The notes under the pieces: model-generated | Told to the model about the DNA's origin: nothing | Databases searched by the model: none | What the model saw: the letters and a program-made list of their open reading frames with translations, nothing else | Program-made: the position numbers and the translations under genes | Origin: an uncultured bacterium | GTDB lineage: Bacteria > Verrucomicrobiota > Lentisphaeria > Victivallales > Victivallaceae | Length of the DNA: 7,077 bases | Direction: 5' to 3' | Assembly (NCBI GenBank): GCA_900551245.1 | Contig: URVC01000098.1 | Location: 1-7,077, forward strand | Shown here: positions 1 through 4,907 of the stretch, in pieces | Layout of the letters: each line of letters opens with the position of its first letter | How positions within the stretch are numbered: position 1 is the first letter of the stretch

Positions 1-1
1 A

Positions 2-85
2 CCGGCACCCTGCCGGACGCAGGGGGTTCGGGGGGCGGCGGACACGCCCCCCGGCTCCCTCCGGCCCGCAGCCCCCGGCTGCCGG
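2..85. repeat. Cluster of three GC-only hairpins in the pseudopilin leader
   Basis: Three perfect inverted repeats lie in 84 bp. CCGGCA (2-7) pairs with TGCCGG (11-16) across a 3-nt loop. CGGGGGGCG (29-37) pairs with CGCCCCCCG (45-53) across a 7-nt loop. CCGGC (75-79) pairs with GCCGG (81-85) around a single T. The first and last hairpins share the heptamer CTGCCGG (10-16 and 79-85). The whole stretch stays open in the pseudopilin frame and stops just before the prepilin signature at 89. It resembles a frame-compatible palindromic repeat inserted in a gene. Whether it recurs elsewhere in the genome cannot be seen from here. Confidence 0.5.
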
Positions 86-805
86 AGTTTTACTCTGATC
101 GAACTCCTCGTTGTGATCGCGATCATCGCGATTCTGGCGGGAATGCTGCTGCCGGCGTTGAACCGGGCGCGGGAGAGTGCCAGGGCTTCGAACTGCCTGG
201 GCAATCAGAAGCAGCTGGGAACCGGGTTGATGCTCTACTCCGACGCAAACGAGGGAATGCTTCCTGCGATGAAACAGGTGATGGATGGACACACCGCATG
301 GTGGACCGACTATCTCATCGGACACAAATTGATCACCGGCGGGGTGCTGGGGTGTCCCTCGGTGAAATCGGTCACGATCGACTGGAAGAACGTCAGCTGG
401 AACGATGCCTTCACCGGGAACGTGAATTTCGAGTGGCCGCATTACGCGATGAATGAATCCTGTGCCCCGTACGAAAACAACGCATTTGTTTCCCGGAAAC
501 TCAGTCGTGCCCGGCGTCCGGCCGTGACACTGAGCCATGCGGACACCGCAAGCGGGAACAGTTCTGAGGCGTTGCGGATGTTCACGCCGAATCTGATTCA
601 GCAGTACAACACCACAGGCAGTTTTTCAATCATCGATCTGCGACATGGTCAGGGAGCGAACGTTCTGTATCTCGACGGACACGCCGCCGCGAGAAGATCC
701 CCGACGAAGCTGCCGCTCAATTACTCCGCCGAGGACAATCCGTACAGGAACACGTTCGAGGGTGACACCCAGTTTCCGCAACCCGGAACCTTGTGGGGAT
801 TCTGA
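2..805 (+). CDS. Type II/IV pseudopilin-like protein with H-x9-DG C-terminus, 5' end outside the window
   Basis: The frame is open from the left edge, giving 267 visible codons; no start is visible, so the gene begins upstream. At codon 30 it has the prepilin signature FTLIELLVVIAIIAIL, with the conserved Glu at +5 of the mature protein, followed by one hydrophobic helix and the usual amphipathic ALNRARESA continuation. The C-terminus carries RHGQGANVLYLDGH (starting near base 641), which fits the H-x9-DG motif exactly: His, nine residues, Asp-Gly. This is the DUF1559/SBP_bac_10 class of pseudopilins, very numerous in Planctomycetes and Lentisphaerota. Such proteins are cleaved by a prepilin peptidase and anchored in the inner membrane or a pseudopilus; the role of this class is unknown. 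Oddities: residue -1 before the Phe is Ser rather than the usual Gly, and the leader is at least 29 residues, rich in Pro, Gly and Arg. A GTG at 113 opens this frame but lies inside the signature and cannot be the true start. Confidence 0.88.
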   Translation, partial: PAPCRTQGVRGAADTPPGSLRPAAPGCRSFTLIELLVVIAIIAILAGMLLPALNRARESARASNCLGNQKQLGTGLMLYSDANEGMLPAMKQVMDGHTAWWTDYLIGHKLITGGVLGCPSVKSVTIDWKNVSWNDAFTGNVNFEWPHYAMNESCAPYENNAFVSRKLSRARRPAVTLSHADTASGNSSEALRMFTPNLIQQYNTTGSFSIIDLRHGQGANVLYLDGHAAARRSPTKLPLNYSAEDNPYRNTFEGDTQFPQPGTLWGF

Positions 806-856
806 CGAAACGGCGGCGCGGGACAGGCCCGGAAAGGCGAGGAAAGGAAAAACACA

Positions 857-2125
857 ATGGAATTGACACTGAGACTGCTTCCGGTTTCTCCGGTAAGTCG
901 CCGGGTACCAATCGATGTGCGGTACGCATTTCGCGGCGGAACTCCGGCGGCATTGCGGCTATTGCTTGACGGGGGGGAAATTCTGCGCGGCGAACCGGGA
1001 ACGCCCAATGCTGCCGGCTGGTACTCCGGTTGCCGGAAACTGGATCTGCGCAGCTGTTCCGGAACGGTTTCCCTCCGGCTGGAAGTGCTGGATGAAGAAG
1101 ATCGTCTGCTGGTCTGCGCGGAGCATTCGATTGAGGTGCTCGACCGGGGAACCCGTTCGACCGGGAGGATCGACGGCGCCTGGTGCGGCCTGTACCACTG
1201 GAGTGAGGAGGAGGGACGGCTCTGGAATGCGGAATTGAAGCAGTTCACCGCGGAGGACTGGCGCGACCTGGTGCGGGCGATGCACGAAATCGGCATGGAT
1301 GTGATCGTGCTGCAGGAGCTGTTTCGCAATCAGGAGTATTATGGCAAACACCGCATTCCGGAGACGGGCTATCGGGGGCGGGCCTTCTACCCTTCGAAGC
1401 TGTTTCCGGGACGGATGGACCTCGCCTGTCCGGATCCGGTCGAAGCGATTTTCACCGCCGCCGATGAGCTGGGGATGTCGGTACTGCCGGGAATTGGCAT
1501 GTACGCCTGGTTCGATTTCACGCCGGAGTCGCTGGAGTGGCACTGCCACGTGGCGCGCGAGGTGTGGGAGCGGTATGGACACCACGCCTCCTTCTACGGC
1601 TGGTACATCTCCGAGGAGGTGTTCGGCGACCTGAACCGGGGGACGGAGACGCCCGGGGAGATCGTTGCGTTCTTCCGCAAATTCGGCAGTTTGCGCGACG
1701 AGCTGAACCCGGCACTGCCGGTGATGCTCGCCCCCAACTGTTTCGGAGTGCCGAACGCGGTGGAGGCGTGGGAAGAGCTTGCGCGGGAAGTGGATATCCT
1801 TTGCCCCTTCGGTTTCAATCGGATGCCGGCGGGCGACCTGCCGCCGGAAGAGGCGGTTTCGCTGCTGCAACACATCGCCGACGAGGGGGGCGCGCATCTG
1901 TGGATGGATATGGAGGTGTTTTATTTCCGGACAGATACGGCATTGTATCCGCGCCCGGCGGAGGAGATCTTTGCCGAGCTCGACCGTTTCTCCAACTTCG
2001 AAAAGGTGCTCTGTTACCAGTTTCCCGGGCTTCTGAACAGCCCCGCGTCGCGGCGGACGCCCGGCGGAGCGGAAACGGTGAAACTCTACAACGACTATCG
2101 GAGGCGACTTCATGTTGACGGATAA
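857..2125 (+). CDS. DUF4434-like TIM-barrel protein, putative cytoplasmic glycoside hydrolase
   Basis: This is a 422-residue protein. Residues 1-100 look like a beta-rich Ig-like domain (alternating hydrophobics such as VSLRLEVLDEEDRLLV). From about residue 106 it becomes a TIM barrel of the DUF4434 type. Recognisable elements are GAWCGLYHW (107-115), IGMDVIVLQ (145-153), LGMSVLPGIGMYAWF (205-219), YGHHASFYGWYISEE (240-254) and LPVMLAPNC (287-295). Later strands are at VDILCPFGF (312-320) and LWMDMEVFY (348-356). Glu253 and Glu254 after GWY are candidates for catalytic acid/base by analogy with TIM-barrel glycosidases, but no activity is firmly known for this family. The N-terminus is not a signal peptide, so a cytoplasmic location is likely. 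The ATG is preceded by AGGAAAGGA (840-848) at about 8 nt. The last 14 bp overlap the symporter gene, implying translational coupling. The barrel is a paralogue of the protein at 3957-4457, which lacks the N-terminal domain. Confidence 0.75.
   Translation: MELTLRLLPVSPVSRRVPIDVRYAFRGGTPAALRLLLDGGEILRGEPGTPNAAGWYSGCRKLDLRSCSGTVSLRLEVLDEEDRLLVCAEHSIEVLDRGTRSTGRIDGAWCGLYHWSEEEGRLWNAELKQFTAEDWRDLVRAMHEIGMDVIVLQELFRNQEYYGKHRIPETGYRGRAFYPSKLFPGRMDLACPDPVEAIFTAADELGMSVLPGIGMYAWFDFTPESLEWHCHVAREVWERYGHHASFYGWYISEEVFGDLNRGTETPGEIVAFFRKFGSLRDELNPALPVMLAPNCFGVPNAVEAWEELAREVDILCPFGFNRMPAGDLPPEEAVSLLQHIADEGGAHLWMDMEVFYFRTDTALYPRPAEEIFAELDRFSNFEKVLCYQFPGLLNSPASRRTPGGAETVKLYNDYRRRLHVDG
2100..2104 (+). promoter_or_regulatory. 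Ribosome binding site of the symporter, inside the upstream gene
   Basis: GGAGG lies 7 nt before the ATG at 2112, within the last codons of the DUF4434-like gene. It supports ATG 2112 as the start and indicates coupled translation across the 14-bp overlap. Confidence 0.75.
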
Positions 2126-3932
2126 ACTTCTGCTGGTTGATTCGATCATGGTCGGCCTCTATCTGGCGGTCTCGCTGCTGTTGGGAATTTTCGGCGGGAA
2201 GCTGCTCGGCATGAACAACGCGCGGGAGGAGGACTACTACCTCGCCGGGCGGAAGATGCCGGGCTGGCTGAACGGCATGAGCGTGGCGGCCACCGCGTTG
2301 AACAGCGATGTCGCGCCGCTCTACTGCGGCATTGCGGTGGTGACCGGGATTTCGGGGTGCTGGTTCTTTCTTTCACGCTTCGGCATGGCATTGCTGCTGG
2401 CGGCGATTCTTTTCGCGGTGCGCTGGCGACAACTGGGTGTGCGGACGGGGCCGGAGTTTTTCCAGCTTCGCTTCGGTGCGGGGAGAACGTTTGCCCGGGT
2501 CTACTCCTCGCTCACCTCGGTGCTGATCGGAATGGTTCCGTGGATCGGTGCGGGTTTGATCGGCATCCATCTGGTCGCCTCCCCGATCTTCGGAATCGAA
2601 AGCAAGGCGGTGACTCTGCTCATCATCCTGCCGCTGCTGACTGTCTACGTCTGGACCAGCGGCCTCGCCGGCGTGCTCCTTACCGATGCGCTGCAGGGAT
2701 TTGTGATCCTCGCAGCCAATCTGGTGATGGTCGGCGCGGTACTCTGGACCTTCGGCGGCCCCTCCGGGCTGGCGGAGGCGGTCGTAAGCGCGGCCGGTCC
2801 GGAAAACGGCGCGGCGATCCTCTCGCTGCTGCCGCCGGAGGGCAATCCGGTCCTGACGCCGCTGAGCATCCTCGCCTGGATGGTGATCGTCTCGGTCGGG
2901 GCGGGGAGCGCGGTTGGCGCCGACGGGCAGCGGATCTTTTCCTGCCGCAACGACTTTGAGGCGGCGAAGGTGGGGGTCTGGGGCGAGGTGATCCTCTTCG
3001 CGATGCTGCTGATGCTGATGCTTCCGGCGACGGGACTTCTGGCGCGTCATCCGGAGTTTTTCACCGCTTCGCCCGCAGAGCGGGAGTTCGCCTACGGCCG
3101 GATGCTCGCCGAATTTCTGCCGAAGGGCGGCGTCGGGCTGACGGTCGCGGCACTGCTCGCCGCCGTGATGAGCACCATTTCAACCCATCTGAACTACGGC
3201 TCGCAGACACTGCTGAACGATGTGTGGCGTCCGCTGTTCGGCGAACCGGTTCCCGGGCGGGAGGTCTGGATCGGCCGGCTGCTGATGCTCGGCATCGCCG
3301 CTCTCTCGGTCGTCGTGGTTTTTGCGGCCGATTCGCTGCTCGGCATCGCTGTGGTTGTGCTCGGCATCTTCGGTACCTCGGCCGCCTTCGGCTGGGCGCA
3401 ATGGTGGTACTGGCGGATCAATTTCAAGGGGTGGTGCGCCTCTGTGGTGGCCGGTCCGATCGTTTATCTGCTCTGCGGCCGGCTGCTGCCGCTCATCCCG
3501 TGGTGGGCGGCGAAGATTGCGGAAGGGCCTGTTCAGGCGCAGAACATGCAGCTGCTTCAGGCGGTGGTTTCACTCGCGGTGAATACCGGAATCTGGTTCG
3601 CGGTCACGTTGCTCACCCGGCCGGAGGAGATGGAGGTGCTCAAGGAATTCTATCTGCGCGCCCGGCCGATGGGCTGTTGGGGCCCGGTGCGCCGCGCGCT
3701 GATCGCCGAAGGACGACTGCCGGAGGAGTCTTCCACACCGGCGCTGATCCTGCCGGGGGTCGGCGTGGCTGCGGTGGGATTTGCGATGATCGGCAGCGGC
3801 GTGCTGGCACTCTCGGCTCTTTACGTCGGCCGGTACCGGGAGGCGCTCCTCTGCGGGATCATCTGCCTGGGCGGCGGGCTTTTCTTCCGGAAAATTTTCA
3901 AACGCTACATTTCACGTCTGATCGCAGGGTAA
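2112..3932 (+). CDS. Sodium:solute symporter (SSS/SSF family)
   Basis: This is a 606-residue membrane protein with about 13 or more hydrophobic segments, of usual to slightly long size for the family. Family hallmarks: the TM1-TM2 loop EEDYYLAGRKMPGWLNGMSV (39-58), which is the classic 'dyylagr.mp' motif; RTGPEFFQLRFG (111-122); TSGLAGVLLTDALQGFVI (182-199), matching the conserved 'GGl.av..TD.lQ'; and AAVMSTISTHLN (350-361) followed by LLNDVW. The Ser354/Thr355 pair sits where the Na2 sodium site lies in vSGLT-like transporters. The protein should couple Na+ entry to uptake of an organic solute across the inner membrane. The substrate cannot be read from the sequence. Because the gene is coupled to one DUF4434 gene and followed 24 bp later by another, a glycan fragment or glycoside is a reasonable inference, but a carboxylate or amino acid is not excluded. 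Confidence 0.9.
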   Translation: MLTDKLLLVDSIMVGLYLAVSLLLGIFGGKLLGMNNAREEDYYLAGRKMPGWLNGMSVAATALNSDVAPLYCGIAVVTGISGCWFFLSRFGMALLLAAILFAVRWRQLGVRTGPEFFQLRFGAGRTFARVYSSLTSVLIGMVPWIGAGLIGIHLVASPIFGIESKAVTLLIILPLLTVYVWTSGLAGVLLTDALQGFVILAANLVMVGAVLWTFGGPSGLAEAVVSAAGPENGAAILSLLPPEGNPVLTPLSILAWMVIVSVGAGSAVGADGQRIFSCRNDFEAAKVGVWGEVILFAMLLMLMLPATGLLARHPEFFTASPAEREFAYGRMLAEFLPKGGVGLTVAALLAAVMSTISTHLNYGSQTLLNDVWRPLFGEPVPGREVWIGRLLMLGIAALSVVVVFAADSLLGIAVVVLGIFGTSAAFGWAQWWYWRINFKGWCASVVAGPIVYLLCGRLLPLIPWWAAKIAEGPVQAQNMQLLQAVVSLAVNTGIWFAVTLLTRPEEMEVLKEFYLRARPMGCWGPVRRALIAEGRLPEESSTPALILPGVGVAAVGFAMIGSGVLALSALYVGRYREALLCGIICLGGGLFFRKIFKRYISRLIAG

Positions 3933-3956
3933 AATTATGGGAAAGGATTGCGCACC

Positions 3957-4457
3957 ATGCAGATAACTGGAACATTTCTCGATGAGATCAGCCACGACAT
4001 TCCCCACCAGAACTGGGGACGGGCCGAGTGGGATCGGGATTTTGCGTCGATGAAGTCGATCGGGATCGATACGGTGATTCTGATCCGCTGCGGCCACCGC
4101 CGTTTCATCACCTATCCCTCGAACTATCTGACGCGGCACGAAGGATGTTACACGCCGCCGGTGGATCTGGTCGATCTCTTTCTTGACCTCGCGGAAAAGT
4201 ACGGCATGAAATTCTATTTCGGGCTCTACGACTCCGGCAAATACTGGCACAACCACGACTGCGAACGGGAGATGGAGATCAGCCGCGCAGTCGCCGACGA
4301 GGTGTGGAACCACTACGGGAACCGCAAGGCATTTGGCGGCTGGTATCTGAATTTCGAGGTCAGCCGCGCCTTCGCCGGAATCACCGAACTTTACGCCGGT
4401 ATGGGGCGCTATGTGAAACAACTCTCCGGCAATCTGCCGACGATGATCTCGCCGTAA
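3957..4457 (+). CDS. DUF4434-like protein, truncated after its N-terminal half at the junction
   Basis: The 166-residue product starts MQITGTFLDEISHDIPHQNW, typical of DUF4434 domains that begin directly with the first barrel strand. The start is ATG 3957, preceded by AAAGGA (3942-3947) at 9 nt; an in-frame TTG at 3948 overlaps the binding site region and is less likely. The order matches the protein at 857-2125: IGIDTVILIRC against IGMDVIVLQEL, YGMKFYFGL against LGMSVLPGI, VADEVWNHYG followed by FGGWYLNFEV against VAREVWERYG followed by FYGWYISEEV, and LPTMISP against LPVMLAP. Homology therefore runs to the very last codon. The paralogue continues for 129 residues beyond that point; here a TAA (4455-4457) follows at once. 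Family members normally read on with Tyr (TAT or TAC), so only the third base of this codon would need to differ. The native gene was very probably longer. It has no signal peptide, and sits 24 bp after the symporter, so it belongs to the same operon. Confidence 0.75.
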   Translation: MQITGTFLDEISHDIPHQNWGRAEWDRDFASMKSIGIDTVILIRCGHRRFITYPSNYLTRHEGCYTPPVDLVDLFLDLAEKYGMKFYFGLYDSGKYWHNHDCEREMEISRAVADEVWNHYGNRKAFGGWYLNFEVSRAFAGITELYAGMGRYVKQLSGNLPTMISP

Positions 4458-4678
4458 AACGGGTTCGTCGCATCGTTGACCATGAAGGAAAGCTGACGGG
4501 TCTCGTTTTTTGTCATGCTGCGCGCGATCATATCCGGCTTGTAGTTGAGCTGCTCAACGGCGTCCAGCACCAGCTTCCGCGTCTTTTCAGACATGCTGCG
4601 CGAGCCGTTCAGGACATAGGAGACCGTCGCGGTGGAAACGCCTGCAAGCTTTGCTACATCTGTGCGCGTGACCTTCAT
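4409..4678 (-). CDS. LacI-family transcriptional regulator, truncated after the DNA-binding domain
   Basis: The start chosen is ATG 4678-4676, giving MKVTRTDVAKLAGVSTATVS. It has AAGGAGG 8 nt upstream; a longer in-frame start at 4714 would pass through that binding site. Residues 5-25 are the LacI helix-turn-helix (DVAKLAGVSTATVSYVLNG). Residues 27-49 are the helical remainder (SMSEKTRKLVLDAVEQLNY). Residues 50-60 are the hinge, and LSFMVNDATNPFYGEIIVG (63-81) is the first strand and helix of the periplasmic-binding-protein-like effector domain. Homology ends there; eight unrelated residues and a stop follow. A full LacI protein is about 330-345 residues, so roughly 250 are missing. As drawn it could bind DNA but has no effector or dimerisation core. 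The gene is divergent from the MATE-GH43 operon, which it most likely regulates in its intact form. Confidence 0.85.
   Translation of the reverse strand: MKVTRTDVAKLAGVSTATVSYVLNGSRSMSEKTRKLVLDAVEQLNYKPDMIARSMTKNETRQLSFMVNDATNPFYGEIIVGRLPESCFT
4436..4456. other. Probable chimeric or recombination junction with about 21 bp of shared sequence
   Basis: On the plus strand these bases finish the DUF4434 segment LPTMISP plus the first two bases of an expected Tyr codon. On the minus strand the same bases encode YGEIIVG, the normal continuation of a LacI protein after ATNPF. Left of 4436 the minus-strand frame gives RLPESCFT and a stop, which is not LacI-like. Right of 4456 the plus frame has already stopped. 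GC content, spacer composition and gene family origin all change across this point. It is either an assembly join across a short identical stretch or a microhomology recombination; sequence alone cannot separate these. Confidence 0.75.
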
Positions 4679-4686
4679 GGGCGTTT

Positions 4687-4693
4687 CCTCCTT
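4687..4693 (-). promoter_or_regulatory. Strong ribosome binding site of the LacI gene
   Basis: AAGGAGG reads on the minus strand, 8 nt before ATG 4678. It is a near-perfect Shine-Dalgarno sequence and decides the start codon against the upstream in-frame start at 4714. Confidence 0.85.
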
Positions 4694-4772
4694 CCATTTT
4701 GCTACCCGGATCAATGCAAAAAAGCATCAAAATATCAGATAATTCCGGATGATCCAATCCTTTTACGATTGC

Positions 4773-4801
4773 AGTATATCTTTTCTAAACCGGAAAAGCA
4801 A
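4773..4801 (-). promoter_or_regulatory. Predicted sigma-A-type promoter of the LacI gene
   Basis: On the minus strand the -35 is TTGCTT (4801-4796) and the -10 is TATACT (4778-4773), with a 17-nt spacer. Transcription would begin near 4766, leaving an untranslated leader of about 88 nt. That leader contains ATGC-A6-GCAT (4714-4727) and the short palindrome GGATGATCC (4747-4755), either of which might be an operator. Confidence 0.55.
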
Positions 4802-4830
4802 GTATAATTTTACCCGTATAGCAAAATTTG

Positions 4831-4859
4831 TTGACTTCTCATAATCGCCGGTCTATAAT
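4831..4859 (+). promoter_or_regulatory. Predicted sigma-A promoter of the MATE-GH43 operon
   Basis: TTGACT (4831-4836) and TATAAT (4854-4859) are separated by exactly 17 nt, an almost consensus housekeeping promoter. Transcription would start near 4866, about 42 nt before ATG 4908. A promoter this strong next to a divergent LacI gene suggests repression-based control. Confidence 0.8.
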
Positions 4860-4881
4860 CTATGCAGAATCCACAAAACAT

Positions 4882-4895
4882 TTTGCTGACGCAAA
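4882..4895 (+). promoter_or_regulatory. Candidate operator TTTGC-tgac-GCAAA
   Basis: A 14-bp interrupted palindrome with perfect 5-bp arms lies between the predicted start of transcription and the ribosome binding site of the MATE gene, and its right arm overlaps the AAAGGAG (4893-4899). Length and position suit a LacI-family operator acting as a roadblock. The centre is TG/AC rather than the CpG common in this family, which lowers confidence. Confidence 0.35.
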
Positions 4896-4907
4896 GGAGC
4901 AACGCCT

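Larger units (their letters stand above)
4696..4887. repeat. Three copies of the 8-mer ATTTTGCT in the divergent promoter region
   Basis: ATTTTGCT occurs at 4696-4703 and 4880-4887 on the plus strand and as its complement AGCAAAAT at 4820-4827. The first two of these in order along the DNA extend to a perfect 9-bp inverted pair, ATTTTGCTA (4696-4704) and TAGCAAAAT (4819-4827). One copy lies next to the LacI ribosome binding site, one just upstream of the MATE -35, and one in the MATE leader. Their placement suggests regulator half-sites, possibly for the LacI protein. The DNA is AT-rich here, so chance cannot be excluded. Confidence 0.4.

Noticed and set aside
806..856. Possible terminator or promoter between the pseudopilin and the DUF4434 gene
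   Set aside because: Only short GC matches (CGGG/CCCG) with no following T run, and no convincing -35/-10 pair.
959..2149. Long minus-strand open frame (396 codons) opposite the first DUF4434 gene
   Set aside because: It is antisense to a gene with clear domain homology, is rich in Arg/Pro/His/Gln, and has no recognisable motif; such frames are common opposite GC-rich genes.
2373..3050. Minus-strand open frame (225 codons) inside the symporter gene
   Set aside because: The composition is dominated by Arg, Gln, Asp and His, with no hydrophobic core, as expected for the reverse of a membrane protein gene.
3224..3985. Second plus-strand open frame overlapping the symporter 3' half
   Set aside because: It is a shifted-frame shadow rich in Arg, Gly and Ala, while the symporter frame keeps normal membrane segments throughout.
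3912..4421. Minus-strand open frame opposite the truncated DUF4434 gene
   Set aside because: It is antisense to a gene with strong paralogue similarity and a good ribosome binding site; the translation shows no family features.
4436..4456. Overlapping convergent genes as a genuine novel antisense arrangement
   Set aside because: Both products are cut in the middle of conserved domains at the same point, so a join between two sources explains the data better than evolved overlap.
4714..4727. ATGC-A6-GCAT inverted repeat read as a terminator
   Set aside because: The 4-bp arms are too short, the T tract is in the loop rather than after a stem, and it sits in the LacI leader, not downstream of a gene.
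4785..4798. CTAAACCGGAAAAG as a LacI or CcpA operator
   Set aside because: Only the central CCGG and the outermost two bases of each arm are symmetric; the remaining positions do not match an inverted repeat.
4304..4807. Plus-strand open frame crossing the junction (167 codons)
   Set aside because: Its left part is a shifted frame of the DUF4434 gene and its right part is antisense to LacI and its promoter; no motif is present.
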